Shown in pieces: positions 1-6,135 of a DNA stretch of 12,596 nucleotides. The stretch comes from Actinobacteria bacterium 13_1_40CM_66_12. Its GTDB lineage: Bacteria; Chloroflexota; Dormibacteria; Dormibacterales; Dormibacteraceae. The stretch covers positions 1-12,596 of the forward strand of contig MNEW01000085.1 of the NCBI GenBank assembly GCA_001917895.1, read 5' to 3'. The stretch's first letter is position 1. Each line of letters starts with the position of its first letter. Made by a program: the position numbers and the translations under genes. Below the pieces are notes generated by a model that did not search any database, was not told the DNA's origin, and was given only the letters and a program-made list of their open reading frames with translations.

Positions 1-1958
1 AGCGCCGGGCACCGGACGCCCAGGCCTCCCAGCAGGCAGCACTCCGCGAGGGCGACGAGCATGCCGCCATCCGCGCAATCGTGCGCCGAGCGCAGCAGGC
101 CTGAGCGGGCCGCCGCCAGGATCAGCCGATTGACAGCCCCTTCGCGCGCCAGGTCGAGAGCGGGAGGGCGACCTGCGACCGTGCCGTGCTCGACCTTCAG
201 GTATTCGCTGCCGCCGAGGTCGTTGTGGCTCGAGCCGACGAGCAGGACGAAGTCCCCCTCGTTCTTCAGACCCGCCTCCAGGCGGTGCCCGTAGTCCTCG
301 ATGACGCCGATCATGCCGACCACCGGCGTCGGATGGATTGGGGAGCTTCCCTCCGAGTCGTTGTATAGGCTGACGTTCCCGCTCACGATCGGCACCTCCA
401 GCGCGCGGCACGCGTGCGCGAGGCCCGCGATGGTCTCTTCGAGCTGCCAGTACACCTCCGGGCGGTCGGGGTTGGCGAGGTTGAGGCAATCGGTGACCGC
501 AACCGGGCGTGCCCCGGTGGCGACGATGTTGCGTGCCGCCTCCGCGACCGCGTGCTGTGCGCCGAGGTTGGGGTCGAGGTGGCAATAGCGGGCGTTGCAG
601 TCCGTGGTCATCGCCACCCCGAGCTTTGTGCCCTTGATGCGCAGCAGCGCCGCGTCGCCGCCGGGCGGGACCACGGTCGAGTCGCCGACCATGTGGTCGT
701 AGCGGCGAAAGATAGGCCGCCTGCTGCACAGGTTCGGGCTCGCGAGCAGACGCAGCAGCGACTGGCCGGCATCCGCAAGCGGCGGTAGAGAGTCGAGATG
801 CAGCGAGGGTGGCGGCGCTGGCGATGTCCCCGTCAGGCGGCGGAGCGGAGCTCCTTCGGTGAGCAGGTCGATGGGCAGCCGCGCCACCATGTCGGTTTGG
901 TCGAAGACGGTCAGATGACCGTCATCGGTCACGTCGCCAATCACGGCGGACGTGAGATCCCAGGTCTGAAAGATCCGCTCGACCTCGGACTCTCGGCCGC
1001 GCTGGACCACGACGAGCATCCGCTCTTGAGACTCCGACAGCATCACGTCGTACGGCGTCATGCCTCGCTCTCGCCGCGGGACAAGGGAGATGTCGATGCG
1101 CGCGCCCGCTCCGGGGACGCGACCTGCGCACTCGGCGACGGAGGATGTCAGTCCCGCCGCGCCAAGATCCTGCACCGCGACCACCGCGTCGGTGTGCGCG
1201 AGATCCATGCAGGCCTCGAGCAGGCATTTCTCGAGGAATGGGTTGCCCACCTGCACCGCCGGCCGGCGCTCGGAGCTCGACTCATCGAGCTCGAGCGAGG
1301 CGAACGAGGCGCCGTGAATGCCGTCGCGCCCGGTGTCCGCTCCGACCAGCATCAGGCTGTTGCCGGTGCCCTCGGCACGCGCACGCATCAGCCGGTCGAC
1401 CCGCACGAGCCCGACGCACATCGCGTTGACGAGGGGGTTCTGCGCGTAACACTCGTCGAAATACAGCTCGCCGCCCACGGTCGGGATGCCGATGCAGTTG
1501 CCGTAACCGCCGATGCCGGCCACAACACCTTCGAAGTGATGCCGCGAGGCCGGCAGCGGGCCGAAACGCAGCGAGTCGAGCAGCGCGATGGGCCGCGCGC
1601 CCATGGCGATCACGTCACGGATGATGCCACCCACCCCGGTCGCGGCCCCCTGGTAGGGCTCGATTGCGGAGGGATGGTTGTGAGACTCGATCTTGAAGAC
1701 CGCGGCCCAGCCGGGCCCGATCTCAACTGCGCCGGCATTCTCCCCCGGGCCCTGCAGCACCGCATCTCCGGTCGAGGGCAGCCGCCGCAGCAAAGCCTTC
1801 GACGACTTGTACGAGCAGTGCTCCGACCAGAGCACCCCGAGCATGCCGAGCTCGACAGCATTCGGCGGCCGCTTCAATTTCTCGACGATGGCTCGATATT
1901 CCTCGGGCGTGAGTGCCACTTCTCTCAGCCGTCGGGAGTCGACGGTGTCCAGGCTCAA
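1..1958 (-). CDS. purL: Phosphoribosylformylglycinamidine synthase, PurL subunit (small type), C-terminus cut by window edge
   Basis: PurL makes FGAM from FGAR, ATP and glutamine-derived ammonia in de novo purine synthesis, working in a complex with PurS and PurQ. I translated this strand through to the left edge: 652 codons are open, with no stop. The small Bacillus-type protein is about 740 residues, so roughly 90 C-terminal residues lie outside. Visible landmarks are [10 protein letters not shown] at residues 44-53 (conserved active-site His47), [18 protein letters not shown] at 91-108, [12 protein letters not shown] at 153-164, [10 protein letters not shown] at 432-441 and HDCADGGM at 626-633. 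There is no C-terminal glutaminase domain, as expected when separate purQ and purS exist. The start is taken as TTG 1958-1956, whose last two bases open the purQ stop (TTGA); a GTG 13 codons later is the alternative. Residues 452-455 read TDCN where TDGN is usual. Confidence 0.95.
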   Translation of the reverse strand, partial: MSLDTVDSRRLREVALTPEEYRAIVEKLKRPPNAVELGMLGVLWSEHCSYKSSKALLRRLPSTGDAVLQGPGENAGAVEIGPGWAAVFKIESHNHPSAIEPYQGAATGVGGIIRDVIAMGARPIALLDSLRFGPLPASRHHFEGVVAGIGGYGNCIGIPTVGGELYFDECYAQNPLVNAMCVGLVRVDRLMRARAEGTGNSLMLVGADTGRDGIHGASFASLELDESSSERRPAVQVGNPFLEKCLLEACMDLAHTDAVVAVQDLGAAGLTSSVAECAGRVPGAGARIDISLVPRRERGMTPYDVMLSESQERMLVVVQRGRESEVERIFQTWDLTSAVIGDVTDDGHLTVFDQTDMVARLPIDLLTEGAPLRRLTGTSPAPPPSLHLDSLPPLADAGQSLLRLLASPNLCSRRPIFRRYDHMVGDSTVVPPGGDAALLRIKGTKLGVAMTTDCNARYCHLDPNLGAQHAVAEAARNIVATGARPVAVTDCLNLANPDRPEVYWQLEETIAGLAHACRALEVPIVSGNVSLYNDSEGSSPIHPTPVVGMIGVIEDYGHRLEAGLKNEGDFVLLVGSSHNDLGGSEYLKVEHGTVAGRPPALDLAREGAVNRLILAAARSGLLRSAHDCADGGMLVALAECCLLGGLGVRCPA

Positions 1959-2589
1959 GAGACCAGGACCTTCAACGCACTGCCCGCGACTGAGCGGAAC
2001 AGCTTGAGCCCGTCGGCGCCGCCAAGCTCGGGTTCGGCGCATCGCTCCGGGTGAGGCATCATGCCGAGCACGTTGCCGCGTTTGTTGATGATGCCCGCGA
2101 TGTTGTGCAGCGAGCCGTTCGGGTTGGCGCTGGGTACGACGCGGCCGCCGGCATCGCAGTAACGAAAGACCACCTGGCCGTTCTGCTCGAGTCGTGACAG
2201 CACCGCAGGTTCGGCGAAGTAGCTGCCCTCGCCATGACGAGGTTGGTCCATTCGCAGCGGTACTCGAGCGAGGCATTGCGTATCAACGCCCCGGGCAAGA
2301 GGTCCGCCTCGCAGAGGATCTGGAAACCGTTGCAGATGCCCCACACGAGCCCGCCGCGATCCGCAAACTCTCCGATCTGCTCCATGACCGGGGCAAATCT
2401 CGCGATCGCTCCCGTGCGGAGGTAGTCGCCGTAGGCAAAACCGCCGGGCAGGATGACACAGTCGCAGCCTTTGAGGTCGGCGTCCTTGTGCCACAGGTAC
2501 TGGAGCTGCGCACCGACGACCTGGTCGATAACCCAACCGCAGTCGCGGTCCGACCACGTGCCTGGAAAAACAACCACGCCAAACTTCAT
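1955..2589 (-). pseudogene. purQ: Broken purQ (FGAM synthase glutaminase subunit): internal deletion plus frameshift
   Basis: PurQ is the class I glutaminase that feeds ammonia to PurL. The gene reads in two frames. The N-terminal part starts at ATG 2589 ([10 protein letters not shown]) and gives 118 good residues, including [10 protein letters not shown] and the nucleophile motif GICNGFQ (Cys86), up to EWTNLV at about 2237. The C-terminal part resumes one frame over at 2236 as HGEGSYF and gives 93 residues, including [11 protein letters not shown] (catalytic His and Glu) and ADGLKLF, ending with TGA 1957-1955. In known PurQ proteins about 22 residues separate these segments (…VENxxTPFT…KGxxIxIPIA-HGEG…). 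Here they are gone and the frame differs, so the missing length should be 3n+1 bases, about 67. The junction lies in the 6-nt loop of a CCTCG/CGAGG hairpin at 2227-2242. Both halves otherwise look well conserved, so this is a recent lesion or an assembly error. Confidence 0.85.
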
Positions 2590-2849
2590 GAGTGGCCCGA
2601 CCTCGAGCTTTGCCGCAGATTCGCGGCCTCGGCGGCCGGAGCCAAGGAGCCGACGAGCACGTGAGGGAGCGCATACCTGCTGGGGCCCCCGCATCGTGCG
2701 GGGCTGCTGACCGAACGCGCGCAGGAGGCGACGCAGGCTTCAGCGCCTCTCTCGGGGTCCCCGCGGAATCGCCAGATTCCGTGGGGTGAGACGGCGCCCG
2801 ACCGACTAGGACGCGAAGATGCGTGCAACTTCGGGGGCGGGCCACTCAT
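2586..2849 (-). CDS. Possible 87-aa ORF spanning the purS-purQ insertion (doubtful)
   Basis: ATG 2849 overlaps the purS stop as ATGA and the TGA at 2588-2586 overlaps the purQ ATG, so the frame fits the gap exactly. It would be served by the GAAAGG 8 nt upstream. The product begins [12 protein letters not shown] and is rich in Ser, Arg, Pro, Ala and Gly, with few acidic residues and no motif I recognise. Third-position GC is about 76 percent by my count, close to purS at about 80, so codon use does not rule it out. The terminal inverted repeats and internal hairpins favour non-coding DNA whose ends carry ATGA by virtue of the repeat. I keep it as an alternative only. Confidence 0.2.
   Translation of the reverse strand: MSGPPPKLHASSRPSRSGAVSPHGIWRFRGDPERGAEACVASCARSVSSPARCGGPSRYALPHVLVGSLAPAAEAANLRQSSRSGHS
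2590..2639 (+). repeat. Terminal inverted repeat, purQ-side arm
   Basis: The outer 10 bases GAGTGGCCCG match the other arm exactly (12 with the flanking AT). The inner part aligns with the reverse complement of 2798-2847, including a shared TTCGCG core at 2620-2625. My hand alignment matches about 39 of 51 columns with two single-base gaps. On the minus strand this arm runs straight into the purQ start codon, and it contains the GAGG (2604-2601) that is now the only nearby Shine-Dalgarno candidate for purQ, 11 nt from ATG. Confidence 0.7.
2687..2703. repeat. Perfect 7-bp hairpin inside the insertion
   Basis: CCCCGCA pairs with TGCGGGG across a 3-base TCG loop. There is no T-run on either side, so it is unlikely to be a rho-independent terminator. 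It overlaps a GGGGCCCC palindrome at 2682-2689. Confidence 0.6.
2759..2786. repeat. 12-bp hairpin with 4-base loop inside the insertion
   Basis: CCCC-G-CGGAATC pairs with GATTCCG-T-GGGG around a GCCA loop. The pairing is complete on the plus strand, counting one G-U pair. On the minus strand, the sense of the operon, the same position is an A-C mismatch. No T-tract follows in either direction. Confidence 0.7.
2798..2847 (-). repeat. Terminal inverted repeat, purS-side arm
   Basis: This arm is the partner of 2590-2639. Its outer end overlaps the last two bases of the purS stop codon (TGA 2848-2846). In the mRNA the two arms would pair and bring the purS stop and the purQ start next to each other at the base of one long stem. 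Confidence 0.7.
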
Positions 2850-3109
2850 AGGTGATGCCTTTCGTGATCCAGCTCGAAGTGGAAGTCCTCGATCACGTGG
2901 TTGGCCAGCAGCTGGCGGCACATCGCTTCGACACGCTCCCGTGCCTCGTGCATGGTCTCCGCTTCCAGGCTCAGCTCGATGTACTTGCCGATGCGGACGT
3001 CTTCGACCTCGCGGAAACCGAGCGTCACCAATCCTTGCTTGACGGTGAGTCCCTGCGGGTCGTTGACGACAGGTTTGGGTGTGACGATGACCCGGGCTGT
3101 CGCCCTCAC
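2846..3109 (-). CDS. purS: FGAM synthase subunit PurS
   Basis: PurS is the small dimeric subunit that bridges PurQ and PurL in the FGAM synthase complex. The 87-residue product shows the family pattern: an initial beta strand ARVIVTPKPVVNDPQG (residues 5-20), then GLVTLGFREVEDVRIGKYIEL (26-46) and a C-terminal LLANHVIEDFHFEL (67-80). The usual length is about 80-85, so the DHERHHL tail is a small extension. GTG 3109-3107 is chosen because the product then begins directly at the first strand and overlaps the purC stop as GTGA. Its stop lies at the edge of the inserted segment, and the reading frame is intact. Confidence 0.93.
   Translation of the reverse strand: MRATARVIVTPKPVVNDPQGLTVKQGLVTLGFREVEDVRIGKYIELSLEAETMHEARERVEAMCRQLLANHVIEDFHFELDHERHHL
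2858..2863 (-). promoter_or_regulatory. Orphaned Shine-Dalgarno of purQ inside purS
   Basis: GAAAGG lies in the last codons of purS, 8 nt before the ATGA at 2849-2846. In an uninterrupted operon this is the normal place for the purQ ribosome binding site. It now precedes the inserted segment instead. Confidence 0.5.
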
Positions 3110-4023
3110 TCGTTGCGCGCCTTGGGTGGGAACAGGGGCTTGCCGACCAACCGATGGTAGGCGGTGAGATACCGCTCGCGTGTTTGCGCCACGATGTCGT
3201 CCGGCAGCCGGGGCGGTTCGGACTCCTTGTCCCAGCCAGACCGCGTGAGCCAGTCGCGAACGAACTGCTTGTCGTACGACTGCGGCGACGTGCCGATCTG
3301 GTAAGTCGCCGCCTCCCAGTAGCGCGAGCTGTCCGGAGTCAGCGCCTCGTCGATGAGAACCAGGTCGTCGTCGATCGTCCCGAACTCGAACTTCGTGTCG
3401 GCCAGGATCAGTCCGCGACGCTCGGCGAGCGTGGAGGCGAATTTGTACAGCTCCAGGCTCGCGTCGCGAAGCTTTTTCGCCAGCTCGTCGCCGACCTCCT
3501 TCTTCAGTTGGTCGAAAGTGATGTTCTCGTCGTGGCCGCTTGCGGCCTTCGTTGCCGGCGAGAACGTCGGATAGGCGAGCCGCTCGCTCTCGCGAAGGCC
3601 CGGCGGCATCTCCTCGCCGGCCAGCGTGTGCGAATCCTGGTACTCCTTCCAAGCGCTGCCGGCCAGGTATCCGCGCACGACGCACTCGAAGTCGATGCGT
3701 TTCGCTTTGCGCACGATCATGAATCGGCCGGCGAGGTCGGCGCGCCTGTCACGCAGCGCCGCCGGGAGGTCGGGGACCATCCCCGAAACCAGGTGGTTCT
3801 CCTGAAACGAATGTGTCTGTGAGAACCAGTAAATCGAAAGCTGAGTCAGGACCTTGCCGCGGTCCGGGATTCCGTTGGGAAGGACATGGTCGAAAGCGGA
3901 GATGCGATCCGTCGCCACCATCAGCAGCCGGTCCGCGCCCAGCTCATACGTATCCCGAACCTTGCCGCGAGAGAACAGTTTGAGTGGAAGGTCGGTCTCG
4001 GTGACCGCGGGCCCAGCGATCAT
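3106..4023 (-). CDS. purC: Phosphoribosylaminoimidazole-succinocarboxamide (SAICAR) synthase
   Basis: PurC ligates aspartate to CAIR using ATP, giving SAICAR. The 305-residue product is the longer form (about 300 residues, yeast Ade1-like) rather than the 237-residue E. coli form. Motifs visible are SRGKVRDTYEL (18-28), the ATP-binding start; FECVVRGYLAGSAWKEY (112-128), signature 1; GHDENITFDQL (163-173); LADTKFEFG (207-215), signature 2; and DSSRYWEA near 231-238. It starts at ATG 4023-4021, overlapping the purB stop as ATGA, and ends overlapping purS as GTGA, so translation should be coupled on both sides. The aspartate it needs could derive from the oxaloacetate made by the carboxylase in the neighbouring operon. 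Confidence 0.96.
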   Translation of the reverse strand: MIAGPAVTETDLPLKLFSRGKVRDTYELGADRLLMVATDRISAFDHVLPNGIPDRGKVLTQLSIYWFSQTHSFQENHLVSGMVPDLPAALRDRRADLAGRFMIVRKAKRIDFECVVRGYLAGSAWKEYQDSHTLAGEEMPPGLRESERLAYPTFSPATKAASGHDENITFDQLKKEVGDELAKKLRDASLELYKFASTLAERRGLILADTKFEFGTIDDDLVLIDEALTPDSSRYWEAATYQIGTSPQSYDKQFVRDWLTRSGWDKESEPPRLPDDIVAQTRERYLTAYHRLVGKPLFPPKARNE

Positions 4024-5327
4024 CGAGCCTTCACGCCCAAGCCAAGTCGTTCATATGCCAGGTCGGTGTGCTCCAGGCCCGTCCAGGGATCGAACACCTC
4101 ATCGAGGCGTTCACCGATGCGCTCCATGACCTCGGCGTCCTTCTCGAGCAGCGCACGGAAACCCGGGCCGTCGCCTTCGAGGGCTTGCATCGCAGCCTTC
4201 TGCACCACCAGGTACGCATCCTCGCGCGACATTCCGCTCTCGACCAGTGCGAGGAGGACTCGCTGCGAGAACGCGACGCCCCCACCGAACTGAAGATTGC
4301 GCAGCATGCGCTCGGGCCGTACTTCCAGACCTGCCAGCACTTTGGTCATCTCGAGCGCCATGTAATCGATCGCAGCGCACGCGTCGGGGAAGATGATCCG
4401 CTCAGCGGACGAGTGGCTGATGTCGCGCTCGTGCCAGAGTGCCGTGTTCTCGAGCGCGGTAACGAGATGGCCGCGCACGACACGCGCAAGACCGCACACG
4501 CGCTCGGTCATGACCGGGTTGCGCTTGTGCGGCATCGCGGAGCTTCCCTTCTGCGCTTTGCCGAAGGGCTCGAACGCCTCTCCCACCTCGCTGCGCTGTA
4601 AGTGGCGGATCTCGGTGGCGATCCTCTCCAGGGTCCCCGCCGCGAGCGCAAGCGCCGACATGAAGTTTGCGTGGCGGTCCCTGGCGATCACCTGCGTCGA
4701 AGCGGGATCTGGCTTCAGTCCGAGCTCGTCGCACACGTAATCCTCGACTCGGGGGTCGACGGTCGCATGCGTGCCCACGGCGCCGCTGACACGTCCCACC
4801 GCGACCTCGTCGGTGGCGAACTTCAAGCGCGCAAGAGCACGGTCGATCTCGGCCACCCAACCGGCGACCTTGAAACCGAACGTCGTCGGCTCGGCGACGA
4901 CGCCATGAGTCCTGCCGGCCATCAACGTCTTGCGATGACGGACCGCCAGCACCGCCGCAGCCTCACGCACGCTTCCGAAGTCGCCGGCGATGATCCGGGA
5001 CGACTCCACGAGCTGGACAGCCATCGCGTTGTCGTTGAGGTCCTGGCTGGTCATGCCGAGGTGCACGTAGCGCGCCTCGGGCTGGCCGATCGACTCGTTG
5101 ACCACGGTCAGGAAGGCGACCACGTCGTGGCCGACGCTGGCTTCGACCTCGGCGATCCTGGCTGCGTCGAAGCTTGCCCTGCGTATCTTCGGGAGCGCCG
5201 CCTCCGGGATCCGGCCCAGCCGGGCCCAGGCTTCGCACGCCAGGATCTCGATACGAAGGAACAGCTCGAACCGGTGCTGGTCGGCCCAGACCGCCCGAAT
5301 AGCAGGCGGAGAGTATCGCTCGATCAA
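4020..5327 (-). CDS. purB: Adenylosuccinate lyase
   Basis: PurB releases fumarate from SAICAR and from adenylosuccinate, so it acts in both IMP and AMP synthesis. The 435-residue product has normal family length and its key sites: GHDVVAF (67-73), HLGMTSQD (89-96), AGRTHG (137-142) with the catalytic His, and the lyase signature GSSAMPHKRNP (261-271) on the mobile serine loop. The start is TTG 5327-5325, read as Met; it gives the classic MIERY beginning and follows an in-frame TAA directly, so nothing longer is possible. A GGGA 13 nt upstream is a weak ribosome binding site. It is the first gene of the purB-C-S-Q-L operon, about 33 nt behind a likely transcription start. Confidence 0.96.
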   Translation of the reverse strand: MIERYSPPAIRAVWADQHRFELFLRIEILACEAWARLGRIPEAALPKIRRASFDAARIAEVEASVGHDVVAFLTVVNESIGQPEARYVHLGMTSQDLNDNAMAVQLVESSRIIAGDFGSVREAAAVLAVRHRKTLMAGRTHGVVAEPTTFGFKVAGWVAEIDRALARLKFATDEVAVGRVSGAVGTHATVDPRVEDYVCDELGLKPDPASTQVIARDRHANFMSALALAAGTLERIATEIRHLQRSEVGEAFEPFGKAQKGSSAMPHKRNPVMTERVCGLARVVRGHLVTALENTALWHERDISHSSAERIIFPDACAAIDYMALEMTKVLAGLEVRPERMLRNLQFGGGVAFSQRVLLALVESGMSREDAYLVVQKAAMQALEGDGPGFRALLEKDAEVMERIGERLDEVFDPWTGLEHTDLAYERLGLGVKAR

Positions 5328-5366
5328 TTAAGGCGCCGGCTCCCAATGAACACTGGGGACAGCGCG

Positions 5367-5372
5367 ATTATA
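5367..5372 (-). promoter_or_regulatory. Consensus -10 box of the purB operon promoter
   Basis: Reading leftward the sequence is an exact TATAAT, 39 nt before the purB TTG, in very GC-rich surroundings where such a hexamer is rare by chance. Transcription would start near 5360. No good -35 is present; at 17-nt spacing the hexamer is TCTGCC. The promoter may therefore depend on an activator or on other contacts. Confidence 0.6.
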
Positions 5373-5406
5373 CCGGCCACCCAGCCTCCGGCAGATGTTG
5401 TGCATC

Positions 5407-5441
5407 GGGCAGAAGTGCCCACAAGATGCTGTGGGATCCCA
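5407..5441. promoter_or_regulatory. Cluster of three dyads in the purB/sigma divergent region (possible operator)
   Basis: Three abutting inverted repeats occupy 35 bases: GGGC-N6-GCCC (5407-5420), CCCACA-N6-TGTGGG (5418-5435, perfect 6-bp arms) and the perfect palindrome TGGGATCCCA (5432-5441). They lie 35-74 bases upstream of the purB -10 box, and 137 bases before the sigma gene start. A regulator binding here could control either or both directions. The regulator is unknown; the sequences do not match a purine-repressor box that I recognise. Confidence 0.4.
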
Positions 5442-5577
5442 GAGGCGTATGAGATGAAACGACGCACCCACCGATAATCGACAGCTAAATGCCTTCCGTG
5501 CAGCCTTTTGCGCCCGCCGATGCCCTGTAACCAGTTCGAGCGGCGTCCCGTTTGAACCGGAGCAGGCTGAAGGGCCA

Positions 5578-6135
5578 GTGAGCGACCCGCTCCGCGACGA
5601 AGAGCGCGAGCTTGTCGAGCGCGCAAAGCGGGATCCCCGTCAGTTCGGGGCGCTCTACGACCGGCACTTTCAGCAGATTTACAGGTTCGTGTATTCAAGA
5701 GTGAGGGAGCAAACCGCGGCAGAGGACGTCACTTCGGAGATCTTCATGAAGGCTCTGAAGGCCATGCCCCGATACCAGGACACGGGGCGTCCTTTTGCTG
5801 CCTGGCTGTACCAGATTTCGGTCAACGCCATCGCGGATCGGTACCGAACGTTGCGCCCGTCCTCCCCGCTGGAAGACTTCCACGACCTTTCCATCGCCGG
5901 CCCGCCGCTCGAGGAGCAGGCCGCTCACCGGGATGAGATCCGCCGGATCTGGGCGCTCGTCGAGGCTCTGCCGGTGCAGCAGAAGACCGCGCTGGTGCTC
6001 AAGTTCCAGGAGGACATGAAGATCGAGGACATCGCAGTCGCCATGGGGAAGACCCCGGGCGCCGTCAAGCTCCTCATCCACCGCGGAGTCAGCCGTCTTC
6101 GCGACGAGGCCGACAGCTTGAGGCCCGCGGAATGA
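5578..6135 (+). CDS. ECF-type RNA polymerase sigma factor
   Basis: The 185-residue protein has the two-domain layout of sigma-70 family group 4. Region 2 covers about residues 23-85 (FGALYDRHFQQIYRFVYSRV, then AAEDVTSEIFMKAL, with the DxTxE -10 recognition helix). Region 4 covers about 125-178 (LPVQQKTALVLKF, IEDIAVAMGKTPGAVKLLIHRG helix-turn-helix). The linker is short and there is no region 3 or C-terminal extension. The start is GTG 5578, preceded by GAAGGG; no alternative in-frame start lies close upstream. Its stop overlaps the next gene as ATGA, the usual arrangement for an ECF factor and its regulator. It reads away from the purB operon across a shared 250-bp intergenic region. I saw no convincing ECF promoter for self-regulation. 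The target regulon is unknown. Confidence 0.93.
   Translation: MSDPLRDEERELVERAKRDPRQFGALYDRHFQQIYRFVYSRVREQTAAEDVTSEIFMKALKAMPRYQDTGRPFAAWLYQISVNAIADRYRTLRPSSPLEDFHDLSIAGPPLEEQAAHRDEIRRIWALVEALPVQQKTALVLKFQEDMKIEDIAVAMGKTPGAVKLLIHRGVSRLRDEADSLRPAE

Larger units (their letters stand above)
2590..2847. mobile_element. MITE-like insertion between purS and purQ (candidate)
   Basis: This segment begins GAGTGGCCCG and ends with its exact reverse complement CGGGCCACTC. It is flanked on both sides by AT (2588-2589 and 2848-2849); read differently, the flanking duplication is TCAT (2586-2589 and 2846-2849). The inverted repeats continue inward imperfectly to about 50 bp each, and two strong hairpins lie inside. 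Excising it with one flank copy gives purS ending …CACCTATGA with purQ ATG in the same ATGA, the overlap style of every other junction in this operon. It encodes no recognisable transposase, so it would be a non-autonomous element moved in trans. Alternatives are a native structured RNA spacer, a tiny gene, or an assembly chimera. No family is recognised. Confidence 0.6.

Noticed and set aside
798..2054. Long plus-strand open frame of 418 codons
   Set aside because: It lies antisense to purL, whose minus-strand translation is clearly conserved; the composition is Arg/His/Asp-rich, as in GC-rich antisense frames.
2759..2786. Rho-independent terminator between purS and purQ
   Set aside because: The hairpin is strong but no T-run follows on either strand.
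2806..2895. Protein-like stretch [16 protein letters not shown] in another minus-strand frame crossing the purS stop
   Set aside because: It is about 30 codons with no start codon, closed on both sides by stops; it overlaps purS, which is clearly coding in its own frame.
5328..5360. Purine riboswitch in the purB leader
   Set aside because: The leader after the likely start is only about 33 nt, too short for the purine aptamer; its CCCA/TGGG dyad is only 4 bp.
5473..5478. GATAAT as a plus-strand -10 box for the sigma gene
   Set aside because: No acceptable -35 hexamer lies 16-18 nt upstream, and a single-mismatch hexamer is weak evidence alone.
5527..5547. Possible ECF promoter GTAACC … CGTC upstream of the sigma gene
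   Set aside because: The spacing is only 11 nt, shorter than the roughly 16-17 nt seen in ECF promoters.
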